The notes under the pieces: generated by a model
What the model was told of the DNA's origin: nothing
Databases searched by the model: none
The model's input: only the letters and a program-made list of their open reading frames with translations
Position numbers and translations under genes: made by a program
In this document: in pieces, positions 1-10,176 of the stretch
Position numbering within the stretch: the stretch's first letter is position 1
Layout of the letters: every line of letters begins with the position of its first letter
DNA from: Microstegium vimineum
Lineage: Eukaryota; Streptophyta; Magnoliopsida; Poales; Poaceae
Assembly: GCA_022036555.1 (NCBI GenBank)
Contig: CM039126.1
Location: 26,827,935-26,891,934, forward strand
Length of the DNA stretch: 64,000 nucleotides
Direction: 5' to 3'

Positions 1-1189
1 CTCTGAATCGTCGCGTTGTACTCAGACCCTTTTCTCCATTCATTGCTTCTCTCCTGTGAAGGATTAGTGGACAACACATACCCGAAGGGATTCACAAATA
101 ATTTGAAACAAGGGCATTGTTATCATAGAAAAAGAGACATCTTCTATGCTTTAGAAAAGTTGGCTTTAACAGTTTAGCACATCACAAGATGTTCCCTCAT
201 TGTTCACCAATTAAAAACTAAGCAAGGTTAAGGCAAAAGTGCACAAGATTTCAAAACTACCTCAAACCTTGATTTGTCTCTATGAATGATCTCATGACTT
301 AACGACCAAAATTTGGAAGTTATCTTACATGGGTTAGTCCAAAAAGTTCATCCAAATTTTATACAAGCATACTTTAGGTTCATTAATCAAACTTGACACC
401 ATGTCTAATTTGATTAAGGAAGGCTATTTAACCTAAGCACCATGCTTAATTGAAAGAGCCTTTGGAAGCACAATTTCTACTCCCAAAGTAAAGCATACTT
501 ATAACAAAACTAGGAAGCATGAAGGCATAAAGAGATTCATTTAAGAAGACAAGAGTTTGGATGGTGAACTGGATGAGCATTATATATATTTTTTTCTTTT
601 TAGTTTTTATTATTTCTATGACTTAGCAAGATGAGCAAGGTATAGAGAGAAATCAAGGTAGAGACAACCAAACAAAATTAAGCAATGAAGCATAACAAGA
701 ATTTCTTAGAGAATTCCACTCGCCCCCATACTTGGATTTTGCAACATTTTACAACGTGAAAATTCAAGTCTAGGATGTGAAATTTTCTTTTAAATGTGCT
801 TCATTATTAAGAGATGTTTTGTTGGACATACCTTGTGTTTTGCTCCATCATTCTTTTTGTTCAAACCTTAAATGGTTAGTGACAAAAATACCCGACGGAA
901 CACTTTCACAAATATTCCCTTAATCTCATTTTACAAAGTCATTTTATTCATTTTAGAATTTTGGGAAACTAAAAAAATATTTTTATTTTGTTTTTATTAT
1001 ATTTTATTATTATTAAATTTTTTAATTAATTTTAATTAATTATTATTATATCATTATTTAACTATTATCTTTTTAATAAATAAATAAGCAATCTTGAACA
1101 GAAAAGAAAAAGGATCGGGTTATCTCCCGAAAGTGATAATTTTTAAGACATAAGCTTGTCTTTGGGAAACCTTCAAGTGTATCTCATGT
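1..1189 (-). other. Non-coding internal part of the left Athila-like unit
   Basis: This stretch aligns with 20767-21955 of the right unit with few substitutions and small indels, including an AT-rich run near 950-1085. No reading frame of note is present. A polypurine-like motif on the minus strand (positions 722-735) is shared with the right unit. The stretch ends at the Copia insertion point. Confidence 0.75.
1185..1189. repeat. Target site duplication CATGT of the Sirevirus Copia (other copy 14257-14261)
   Basis: CATGT directly precedes the TGAAAG start of the 5' LTR and is repeated right after the CTTTCA end of the 3' LTR at 14257-14261. The empty site is preserved in the sister unit near 21953, where CATGT occurs once. 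Confidence 0.93.
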
Positions 1190-1664
1190 TGAAAGCCCAA
1201 GTTTGGTTTCGGTTAATTGATGACACCTATGGACTAACCCTATTGTTAAGTGAATGATCAAGATAGGGTGAACCAAATTAACAAGTGGAGCTAGATGAAG
1301 GATCATGATAGATCAAGTGCTCCATGACTAAGGAAAAGAAGAAAGAGAAAAACAAAAATGGGTTCAAGGCAAAGGTATATCTATAGGGCCATTTTTGGTT
1401 TAGTGATCAAGACACTATAGAGAGTGTGATCACATTTAGGATAGATAGACGTACTATCAAGAAGGGAAAACTCGTTTCGATTGCGGTTATCATGTGCCAC
1501 TAGGTTTGCATTTCATACAAATAAAATGAACCTAAGTGACACTAAAATTGTGAAACAAATCCAAGATAATTCAAAGAAAAGGCTAACACAGGAAATCAAG
1601 TGGTGGATCACAAGGTGTTAGCATATGGAAGCTTGGAGAAGAAGAAGCAACTCATTTGGACACG

Positions 1665-2093
1665 AGACAGTGGTCCGAACGCAGGGTCCGGACGCTAGGG
1701 ATGCTTGGTCCGGACTAACGCAGATGCGTCCGGTCGCATACCCTAGCCTCGGCTTCAGCAGCACAAAAGGTCTGGACGGAGAACAGCGTCTGGACGCAGA
1801 CTTCGGACATGCGTCCGGAAGCTCAGAGGTCTCTGTTCCCCTCTGGTGGAGTTATCCGAACGCTGAAGATAGTCCGGACAGTGGACTCCGGACATGCGTC
1901 TGGGCTTTTGGCGCTCTCTGGAACCTCTCTGGTGAGGTCCGGGCGCAGAAGGTAACAAGTCTGGAGGCTACTGTTGAGCGCGTCCAGAGGCGACGTGTCG
2001 GCAGCAGGACAAGGCGGGAACGAGCTGATTCGAACCGCAGGGTGACCGGACGCATGCACATTGGTCCGGACAGCGCTTTGCGCGCGTCCGGAC
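1665..2093. repeat. Dispersed TCCGGAC motif array in the 5' LTR
   Basis: The 6-base palindrome TCCGGA and one-base variants (TCTGGA, TCCGAA) recur about every 20-40 bases, often inside the longer palindrome GTCCGGAC. The same array occurs in the 3' LTR at about 12820-13345, where fewer variants are decayed. The motif is rich in CpG; many variants look like C-to-T or G-to-A decay. Confidence 0.8.
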
Positions 2094-2211
2094 TGAAGGA
2101 CCGAGAACGGCGACCAGAGGTGGGGGGGTGGGTGAATGGGAGCCTCAAATTTCTCTCGAAATATTCGGGCCACTCTTCCCAAAAACCAAACCCAGTTGTT
2201 GGGTGCTCAAC
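2094..2211 (-). repeat. 118-base remnant of the 3' LTR of the nested Copia
   Basis: These bases match 2471-2583 with few differences, then the match stops abruptly after the shared GTGCTCAAC. On the minus strand this is the very end of the 3' LTR. Confidence 0.88.
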
Positions 2212-2456
2212 TGCGTGCTCGACTGTTTGCGTTGTGTTGAGTGATTTGGAGTTGGTCAACATGAACCGCAAGAACACGTTAGCCCTCATTCTCACAGATC
2301 TCCCATATGTTCGAATCAACTCCTTGTAGATAGGCGGACATGCGCACCTTCCAGTAGGAGAAGTTCGTTCCATCGAAAAATGGAGGTTTGCCAACACCTC
2401 GCTCCATATTGCCTTCGAGGATCAAGAACCGTTTAAGGTGGAATGATCCTTAACCT
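2212..2456 (-). pseudogene. Start of a Copia gag (nested element)
   Basis: On the minus strand, downstream of the primer site, the translation includes a PPFFDGTNFSYWKVRM-like segment (plus-strand bases about 2345-2395), the conserved beginning of plant Copia gag proteins (the UBN2/DUF4219 type). Only about 80 codons remain before the sequence joins the LTR remnant. Gag would form the particle shell; this fragment cannot. The reading rests on one short but characteristic motif. Confidence 0.75.
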
Positions 2457-2468
2457 GCTCCGATACCA
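2457..2468 (-). other. Primer binding site, initiator-Met type (nested Copia)
   Basis: The minus strand reads TGGTATCGGAGC, one change from the canonical TGGTATCAGAGC complementary to the 3' end of plant initiator-Met tRNA. It lies two bases inside the LTR end at 2471. Confidence 0.85.
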
Positions 2469-2689
2469 ATTGAAGGACCGAGAACGGCGACCAAAGGGGG
2501 GGTGAATGGGAGCCTCAAATTTCTCTCGAAATATACGGGCCACTCTTCCCAAAAACCAAACCCAGTTGCTGGGTGCTCAACCTCCCCCGAGCAAATGAAA
2601 GCCCACCGGCAGTGGAGGAAAACTCACAACCCGAGAGCCCCAAACCACCTATGTGAGAGAGGCAAGAATTCCAAGCAAAACAGCCAGAA

Positions 2690-3060
2690 AAACAGGCGAC
2701 GAACGCTGAACAGCAGGGCGACGGACGCTGGAAGACTGTGCGACGGACGCTGTAGGGCAGGGCGTCGGACGCTGGCGTCGGACGCTTAGGAGAGCGTCCG
2801 TCGGCCTTCCAGAGAGCACTGCAGAAGAGAAGCAGAAGGCTGGTCGTCGGACGCTTGGGTGAGCGTCCGTTGGTGTCGGACTCTGGGCGACGGACGCTGG
2901 GGTGAGAGTCCGTCGGCCTACCAGAGAGCTCAGAAAAACGGGCAGAAAACGCCACACGACGGACAATCGCAACGGACGCTGGCGTCAGCACGACGTAGCA
3001 TCCGACGCCTCGACGGACCGTCCAACGCCCAAACTCAGAGCGTCCGATGCTCCCGAGCAG
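2690..3060. repeat. CpG-rich GTCGGACGC motif array in the nested LTR
   Basis: About a dozen copies of GACGGACGCTG, CGTCGGACGC and GAGCGTCCGTCGG variants occur in irregular spacing and in both orientations. The array is analogous to, but not the same as, the TCCGGAC array in the surrounding Sirevirus LTR. Confidence 0.75.
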
Positions 3061-3564
3061 AATGCAGAAAACGCAAAAAAAGATTTTCTCTCCGCCAAAT
3101 CTTTCCAAAACTCGACCAAATGTTCTCCACTAGCAACCCAACTTGGTAGGCATGATTCTAGTGCTATGGAGGAGCTATCCCGAAGAAATCATCGCTCAAT
3201 TTGGTGAGAAACAAAAGGGAAACGAGGATTTGGGGGAAAAGGAGCAAGAACGAAGAACACCGCAAAGAAAACGCCCGATCTGTGTGCTCATGAGGTTTTA
3301 GGAAAATTCCTTCGGTGCAAAGATGCTCCTCACGAGTACGAACAACTTGGTTCAAACGGATTTCACAAAGCTACTCTCTACAAAGAGAAATCATCTCAGG
3401 ATAAAGAGAGAGCAAAAGCAAAACGCGAAGAACACAAGCCAAACAGGGACACAATCACGAAATCGAAGCCACCATGGCTTACGAAGGTTACAGCCTCCGA
3501 TTCCTCGCAACAAACTCAAGTTCTTACAGAGGTTGGTGAAATCAACCTAGGGATCTCATGAACT

Positions 3565-3591
3565 AGAGAGAGGGTAGAGAGAGAGAGAGAG
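3565..3591. repeat. GA microsatellite
   Basis: A short run of GA dinucleotides with one GGT interruption, inside the nested Copia LTR. Confidence 0.85.
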
Positions 3592-5130
3592 TTGGGGCAA
3601 ATGATTAGGGTTCAAGAGATAGGATGAGGATACCCCTTCATCCTCTATTTATCAGAGGCTTTGGCTATTTCCCAAAGACCCCTAGATACAATGATTGAAC
3701 TACCTAGCCTAAGCATTGCAGTCCAAGCTCCGGTAAATATCTCCCTCAATTTGAATGGACGGCCCCGTACTCGCACTCGCACTCGCCGGTGCCAAGTAAT
3801 AGCCACCACAGCTAGTCCGCCGGCGCCCATGGTCCCTCAGTCCGAGCCCCGCTTTCGCCCTTCACCGCTCTCAGTCCATCGGCACGGCAAGCCTCTACTC
3901 GACCTTCTCCACGCCATTGACCACTGTCACTAGGCATAGTACCTGCACACCACAAGCCGATAGACAGGCACACATTTGCTTTCGCAAAGATTAGTAGTAA
4001 GCCACTCAAACTGAAATGCTCAAGTGTTGGGCAATCACTCATCACAAAACTGAACATACATGGGTACTTATCCACCATGTGTTCGCACGGACGGTGCGTC
4101 CGGACTGGAAGACAGAGGCTCAGGCTCTCGGCATGTGAAGGGTCCGGAACACAATTTTTGGTCCGAACCACTAGGAAGAACTGCATCCGGAGTCACGCAG
4201 AAAGGCAGGATCAAGGGGCAAAATGGCTAGCTTTTTATGGAAGGCTATCTATATGTTTTGGCTGGCTCAAGGAGCACTCTCTTGCACCTCCCATTCATTC
4301 TAACACTTTGTGCTTGCTTGAGATAGCCCCCAACTCACTCTCTTCACTCTTGATTGCATACTTGTGAGAGTTTGAGTGATCCAAGTGCTTTGATCATTGC
4401 ATGGCATCTTAGTGACACTTGGTCATCGTCATCGCCGTGGGATTTCTTGTTATTCTTGGTGTTTGCCAACACCTAGACGGCTTGGCGATTGTGGAGAAGC
4501 TTTGGCGCATGTTGGTGATTGTTCGCGGCCGGCTTCATCGACTTGTGAGAGGGCTTGTACCCACCTCGGCGGAGCACCAAAGGGTAACTCTAGTGGATTG
4601 CTCTTGTCATTGAGTTACTCTCATTTGGGTGGTTTCTTGTGGCTCCCGGGTAGTGGGCTTGGCTTGTGAATTGCCAATTAGCCACCGAAACACCATTTGA
4701 GTAGTCAACACAACGGGGACTAGCTTGGTGGCAACCAAGTGAACCTCAGGAGAAAAATCGATTGTCATCTTGTCTCCCGGCTGCTCATTGGTATTCTTGT
4801 GATTGGTTCTCTACATTGACATCCATACATCACAAGGCATCGGTATAACAATCCTCACCTCTCTTGTATTTACCTCTTCATTTCTTGCCTAGTTAACTTG
4901 CTAGTTAGTTCTTGTTTAGTTGTTCTAGCTTGTTTGAGCTAAGTGCCTTAGGTTCTTGCTATTGTGTGTAGGCACTTGGTTAACTAGAATTGCTTGGATA
5001 AGTGGCTTCGCTCCCCTAGTAGAGCTAGAGCAAAAAGCTTCGCTTAAGTGTTTTTCTAACCTTTGCTCTAGTGGTTTGTAGAATTTTTATAGGCTATTCA
5101 CCCCCCTCTAGACATCTAGGACCTTTCAAG

Positions 5131-5142
5131 TGGTATCAAAGC
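5131..5142 (+). other. Sirevirus primer binding site
   Basis: TGGTATCAAAGC lies two bases after the LTR end at 5128. It differs by one G-to-A change from the complement of the initiator-Met tRNA 3' end, the usual primer of Copia elements. Confidence 0.9.
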
Positions 5143-5187
5143 CATGGTCACCGCTATTATCAAGGCTTAACAACCTTCGGTGTTAGG

Positions 5188-7206
5188 ATGGCTCAAATAC
5201 AATTCAACCATGTTGGGAGCAAACCGCCAATGTTTGATGGCACCTCATTTGATTATTGGAAGAGAAAGATGAAGATGCATCTAGGCTCAATACATGAGAA
5301 GGTGTGGAGTGTGATCGAACATGACTTTGTGATTCTTGATGAAGCCGCTCCCACACCTAGAAAGCAAGAGAACCGACAATGCAACACCATGGCACTCAAT
5401 GTGATCTACAATGGCATTGATTCCAAGGTGTTTGAGCAAATAAAAGATCTTGACAAGGCAAGTGATGTGTGGAAGAGACTTGAAGATACTTATGAAGGCA
5501 CTTCAACGATAAAGAATGCCAAGTTGTATATGCTCAAGGACAAGCTATCTCATTTCAAGATGAAGGAGGATGAGTCCATCCCGGAGATGTTTCATAGGCT
5601 CCAAGTTATCATCAATGATCTCAAGAGCTTGGTAGAGAAGGTCAAGGATGAAGACTTCTCAAACCGCTTTCTTGGTTGTTTGCCCAAGAAATACAAAACT
5701 TTGAGGCAAATAATTAGGAGAGATGGTTTGGACAAGATCACTCCCAATGAAATACTTGGTGAGATCATGACCAAAGAGCAATACAATGAAGAAAGTGAAG
5801 AAGAAGAGGTCAAGGAAGAAAAGAAGGAAAAGAAGAGCTTGGCTTTCAAAGCATCATCATCCAAGAGCAAGGGCAAAGCAAAGAAGCAAGAGTCAAGTGA
5901 TGATGAAGAAGCTAGTGATATTGATGATGAGATGATGGCCCTCTTTGTGCATAAGTTTGGCAAGTTCATGAAGAAGAAGGGCTATGGTGCTAAAAAGAGA
6001 AGAGACAACTTCAAGAGCAAAGAATATGAGAAGAGATGCTACAAGTGCAAGAGCACCAGTCACATGATTGCGGATTGTCCCAATCATAGTGATGACGATT
6101 AGAAGAAGAAGAGCAAGCATGACAAGAAGGAGAAGAAGTTATCATTCACCAAGAAGAAGGGTGAATCTTATATGGTGACTTGGGATAGTAGTGACTCTTC
6201 CGATGATGACTCTAGTGATGATGAGAGGAAGAAGTCCAAGAAGAAGGCTTTGGCTAGCATTGCTATCAACAACAAGCCATCCATCTTTGACACTCCATCA
6301 TGCTTCATGGCTAAGCCATCTAAGGTACAATCTCATGATGATAGTGATAGTGATGATGATAGTAGTGATGATGAGGAGTACTCCAAGGAAGAACTAGTAG
6401 ATATGATGAAGCAAACTTATGAGTGCTTTGAGAAGAAGAGGAAGGAGTGCAAAGAATTGAACAAGAAGCTTAAGGCTCTTGAACAATCCTTTGAAGAGCT
6501 CAATGGTTCTCATGAGAGGCTAATGGAAGCCCATGAGAAGCTTGAGAGGACTCACTACAAGCTTGAAAAAGCTCACTCCTTCCTCCTTGATCAAAACAAG
6601 GATAAGATTGTTGCATCATGTGATATTGGAGTTACTTGTGATATTCTAGATGAATCATTTTTCACTCCTATCATTGTTGCACCAACCAACACTAGCACAT
6701 CCACTTGCACAACCACTAGTGAGAGCTCAAAGGTTGATGCTACACTAGTGAGTGAAAATGAAAAGTTGAAAAATGATGTTAATGAACTCACTCATGCTTT
6801 GAGTAAGGCATATTGTGGAGATGCTTGCTTGCTAAAGTGCTTGGGTAGCCAAAGATTCTCCCACTACAAAGAGGGATTGGGCTATACCCCCAAGAAATGC
6901 AAGGACGCCTTTGTAACTCCAAAGCCTAGCTTTGTGAGAAGCAATGGTCAATATTGCAATAGTTGCAAGCAAGTGGGGCATGTTGACCAATATTGCAAAC
7001 TTAACATGAGCCAAATCAAGTTTGCTAAATTCACCTCCATTCATTTTGATTCATGCTATATGCTTACCAAAGGGATAGATGGTGTAATGGCTAAGTATGT
7101 TGGCACACCCATTGTTGGCCCAAAGAAGAAGACAATTTGGGTGCCAAAATCCTTGGTCACTAACTTTGGAGGACCCAAACAAGTATCGGTACCTAAGAAG
7201 AACTAA
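5188..7206 (+). pseudogene. gag: Sirevirus gag with two CCHC knuckles, broken by a stop
   Basis: Gag builds the cytoplasmic particle and packages the RNA. I start at ATG 5188 (MAQIQFNHV), the first methionine after the primer site that leads into the conserved PPMFDGTSFDYWKRKM segment of the UBN2-type gag domain (about 5215-5660). A lysine/glutamate-rich linker follows, then a CX2CX4HX4C knuckle at 6037-6078. A TAG at 6100-6102 interrupts the frame, which reopens in the same register. Next come acidic serine-rich and coiled-coil-like stretches (about 6180-6590) and a second CX2CX4HX4C knuckle at 6955-6996. A TAA at 7204-7206 precedes the protease. Gag and pol are in one frame, as expected of a single polyprotein. 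The length with both knuckles fits Sireviruses. Confidence 0.88.
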
Positions 7207-7218
7207 TTTGTTTTGTAG

Positions 7219-8760
7219 GTCAATTACAAAGCCGGAGGAAGGCATTGGGTGCTTGATAGTGGGTGCACTCAACACATGACCGGGGATTCTAGAATGTTCA
7301 AATCAATCAACTCCAACACAAGTGATGGCATTGATAGTATTACTTTTGGTGATAATGGCAAGGGCAAGGTCAAGGGTCTTGGTAAGATTGCAATATCCAA
7401 TGACTTGAGCATATACAATGTCTTGCTAGTTGAGAGCTTGAACTTCAATTTGCTATCCGTGGCTCAATTGTGTGATCTTGGATTCAAATGCATATTTGGG
7501 GTAGATGATGTTGAGATCATTAGTGTTGATGGTTCAAACTTGATCTTCAAAGGCTTTAGATATGAGAACCTCTACCTAGTTGATTTCAATGCTAGTGAAG
7601 CTCAATTGTCAACTTGCTTGCTCACTAAATCAAGTATGGGTTGGTTATGGCATAGAAGACTTGGTCATGTTGGCATGAAGCAATTAAATAGATTGATCAA
7701 GCATGACTTAGTAAGAGGCTTGAAAGATGTTGTGTTTGAGAAGGACAAACTTTGTAGCTCTTGTCAAGCCGGCAAACAAGTTGGTAACACCCATCCTAAG
7801 AAGAGCATGATGAGCACTAATAGAGCATTTGAGTTGTTGCACATGGATTTATTTGGACCAACAACATACACAAGTATTGGAGGCAACAAGTATGGATTTG
7901 TGATAGTGGATGATCTCACAAGATACACTTGGGTATTCTTTCTCAATGACAAGAGTCATGCATTTGCTACATTCAAGTCATTTGTCAAGAGATGTCACAA
8001 TGAGTTTGAAACTACCATCAATAAAGTGAGAAGTGACAACGGAAGTGAATTCAAGAATACAAGAGTTGAAGAGCTATGTGATGAGCTTGGAATCAAACAT
8101 CAATTCTCGGCCAAGTAGACTCCACAATCAAATGGCCTTGTTGAGAGGAAGAATAGAACATTGATTGATATGGAAAGGTCTATGCTTAGTGAGTACAATG
8201 TGAGTCACTCTTTTTGGGCCGAAGCTATCAACACCGCTTGCTACTCTAGCAACTGGTTGTATTGTCACCCATTGATGGAGAAGACACCATATGAGCTATT
8301 GAATGGAAGAAAGCCCAACATTGCATACTTTAGAGTCTTTGGGTGCAAATGCTACATCTTGAAGAAAGGCACAAGACTTGGGAAGTTTGATAAGAAATGT
8401 GATGAAGGGTTCTTACTTGGTTACTCAACCACAAGCAAAGCCTATAGAGTGTGGAATTCGGCTAGTGGTATACTTGAGGAGGTTCATGGTGTTGAATTTT
8501 ATGAAACCAATGGCTCACAAGATGATCATGAGAACTTAGAAGATGTGAGTGGATCTCAATTGGCCAATGCTATGAAGAGTATGGATATTGGTGATATTCG
8601 GCCAAGGCAAGTCATAGATGTTGAAGATGACAAAGATCAAGTGCTCAACTCACCCAATGTGCAAGCTAGTAGCTCTCAATTGCAAGATCAACAAGTGGCA
8701 AGATCAAGTAATCAAGTTCTAATTCTCCAACCAACCAACGTTGCAAGAGATCACCCCATT
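7219..8760 (+). pseudogene. pol: Sirevirus protease and integrase, broken by stops
   Basis: This continues the gag register after a TAG at 7216-7218. The aspartic protease motif DSGCTQHMTG begins at 7255. The integrase zinc-binding region has its histidines from 7651 (WHRRLGH) and cysteines near 7762 (CSSC). The catalytic core shows the three acidic residues D (HMDLFGP, 7846), D (RSDNGSEF, 8035) and E (LVERKNR, 8143). A TAG at 8116-8118 falls between the second D and the E where family members usually have Gln, so CAG to TAG is likely. The domain order protease-integrase-RT identifies Copia. The core residues survive, but the stops prevent a full product. Confidence 0.9.
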
Positions 8761-8867
8761 GACCAAATAGTTGGTGATATTACAAGTGGTGTTCAAACAA
8801 GATCAAGATTGACATCCTTTTGTGAACACTATTCCTTTGTGTCATCCATAGAGCCCACAAAGATTGA

Positions 8868-9102
8868 AGAAGCCTTACAAGATGTTGATTGGGTCAATGC
8901 TATGCATGAAGAACTCAACAATTTCACTAGAAACCACGTTTGGGAACTAGTTGAAAGACCCATGAACTACAATGTGATTGGCACAAGATGGGTATTTAGA
9001 AACAAGCAAGATCAAGATGGTATAGTTGTGAGAAACAAAGCAAGATTGGTAGCTCAAGGTTACACTCAAGTTGAAGGTCTTGACTTTGGAGAAACTTATG
9101 CA
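8868..9102 (+). pseudogene. pol: Sirevirus reverse transcriptase, N-terminal part
   Basis: The frame includes the conserved entry to Copia RT: the WVNAMHEEL, VWELVERP, GTRWVFRNK and ARLVAQGYTQ segments, ending at GETYA (9102). The normal continuation, including the first catalytic aspartate, is absent. Foreign LTR-like sequence begins at 9103. The rest of RT resumes at 10177 in a different register relative to this part. Confidence 0.9.
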
Positions 9103-10175
9103 CGTTTTTCAGCACGTGTCAAATGAAATAAGGCTTGACTGGTCAGCAGCCGTTCTCCATCGGCATCGGGAAATCGTGAGCCACTATTGCCGATGGAAAT
9201 ATGCTGCGGAAAGACTAAGTGTGTTGCCGATGGAGGCTGGATGGTCCTTGCCGATAAGGTTAATTGGTGAAGTTAGGTCGCCTGGGCTGTAAAGTTGCTA
9301 TTGCCGATTGCCGACAAGGAGACGTTGCCAATTGCCGATTGCCGATAGGTTGGTGAAGATAGTTATCAGTACAAGGTTGCCGATCGGGAAGTATTGCCGA
9401 TGCCGATGGGCATGGGGTGCCGATGAGTACAGGGTGACTTAGCGCTTGATGTCAGCAGAAGGCTGCCAGTGGTCAAAGAAGGAAGTCGTGGATTGAAGGG
9501 ATCTGCCGATGGAAAGTTTCCGTCGAGGAAAGGCATAAGGAAACTGGTGATTTTGTACCAGTATTATTATAGCAGTTTGAGTCTGACTCTTACATGAGTC
9601 GTTTATTTTCCTTTAAAATAGGTGTGTTTGTTTAGGAAAATAATATTATTGTTTTAGATCCGACTCCTGCGCGAGTCAGTTTCCTTAAAGTTAGGAGTTT
9701 GTTTTAGGAAGGATACGAGTCGTGTTTTTGTACAACTCTCCATGCGGGAGTATAAATATGTGCCCGAGGGCTACGTGTATCAGATGAATCCAATATCAAA
9801 TAAACCAATTTATTCTTATTCTACTTTTTATCGCAATTTACCCTTTATTGCATTAGCTGTAGTTATCAATGAGTTCTTCAAGCTTCGACGAGCTGCATCA
9901 GCTTGATCTCCGTCAAAGCCTTGCAAGTTCCGCGTGGGAGTACCTCTGAGCTTTGGCATCCGGGCGCATCGCTGTTGCCTCGTTCAGCTCTGCTCTAGTT
10001 ATCCTAATCAAGCTTCAATCCCAGCATCTGGGCGCATCGCCGTTGTCTGGATTGGATTTTGTTCTAGTTATCGTCCTTGTCGATTAACTGGTCAAATCGA
10101 CTGGCATGCCTCCGGATATCGAATTTCGGGTATAAGCCCGAGGTGTTCACAGATCTTGACGCTTTTTGTGTCAAC
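9103..10175 (+). mobile_element. Solo-LTR-like insertion in the Sirevirus RT, with loss of target sequence
   Basis: About 1.07 kb unrelated to Copia separates the GETYA and SAFLN parts of RT. It holds a TATA box (TATAAATA, 9751-9758) in a promoter-like setting and repeated TTGCCGAT / GCCGATGG motifs (9130-9520). It ends GTGTCAACA like an LTR terminus. No reading frame of a retrotransposon protein is present, so I read it as a solo LTR of a Gypsy-type family. No target duplication is visible, and roughly 80-90 bases of RT coding sequence expected from the family are missing at the junction. The exact ends are uncertain by a few bases. Confidence 0.65.
9751..9758 (+). promoter_or_regulatory. 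TATA box of the inserted LTR
   Basis: TATAAATA follows GCGGGAG and sits about 420 bases before the LTR-like end, a plausible U3/R position. It also fixes the insert's orientation as plus. Confidence 0.6.
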
Positions 10176-10176
10176 A

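Larger units (their letters stand above)
2094..4087 (-). mobile_element. Internally deleted Copia-like element nested in the Sirevirus 5' LTR
   Basis: Flanked by the 5-base duplication CGGAC (2089-2093 and 4088-4092) and with TG...CA termini. On the minus strand it reads: complete LTR (4087 to 2471), initiator-Met primer site, the first about 240 bases of a Copia gag, then directly the last 118 bases of a second LTR (2211 to 2094). All of pol and most of the 3' LTR are missing. The intact target duplication shows that both ends are original, so the loss was internal. Confidence 0.88.
2471..4087 (-). repeat. 5' LTR of the nested Copia, 1617 bases
   Basis: The LTR starts TGCGAAC and ends CCTTCA on the minus strand. 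It contains its own CpG-rich motif array (2690-3060, GTCGGACGC / GTCCGTCGG types), a short GA microsatellite at 3565-3591, and a CACTCG run near 3772-3790. Its composition parallels that of the host Sirevirus LTR, although the sequences differ. Confidence 0.85.
1190..5128 (+). repeat. 5' LTR of the Sirevirus, split by a nested element
   Basis: Without the insertion at 2094-4087 and its extra CGGAC, the LTR is about 1.94 kb, matching the 1918-base 3' LTR throughout. It holds a dense array of TCCGGAC-type motifs between about 1670 and 2093, continuing at 4088-4190. The region matching the 3' LTR TATA-like box lies near 4245-4255. Frames read through the array are open in several registers and look like a by-product of its composition. 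Confidence 0.93.

Noticed and set aside
1625..2329. Long open frame in the Sirevirus 5' LTR, repeated at 12774-13379
   Set aside because: It crosses the TCCGGAC array, is open in several registers and on both strands, and runs into the nested element. No domain is visible.
5592..5969. Antisense frame of 125 codons opposite Sirevirus gag
   Set aside because: A Ser/Leu-rich mirror of the Lys/Glu-rich gag codons; no independent support.
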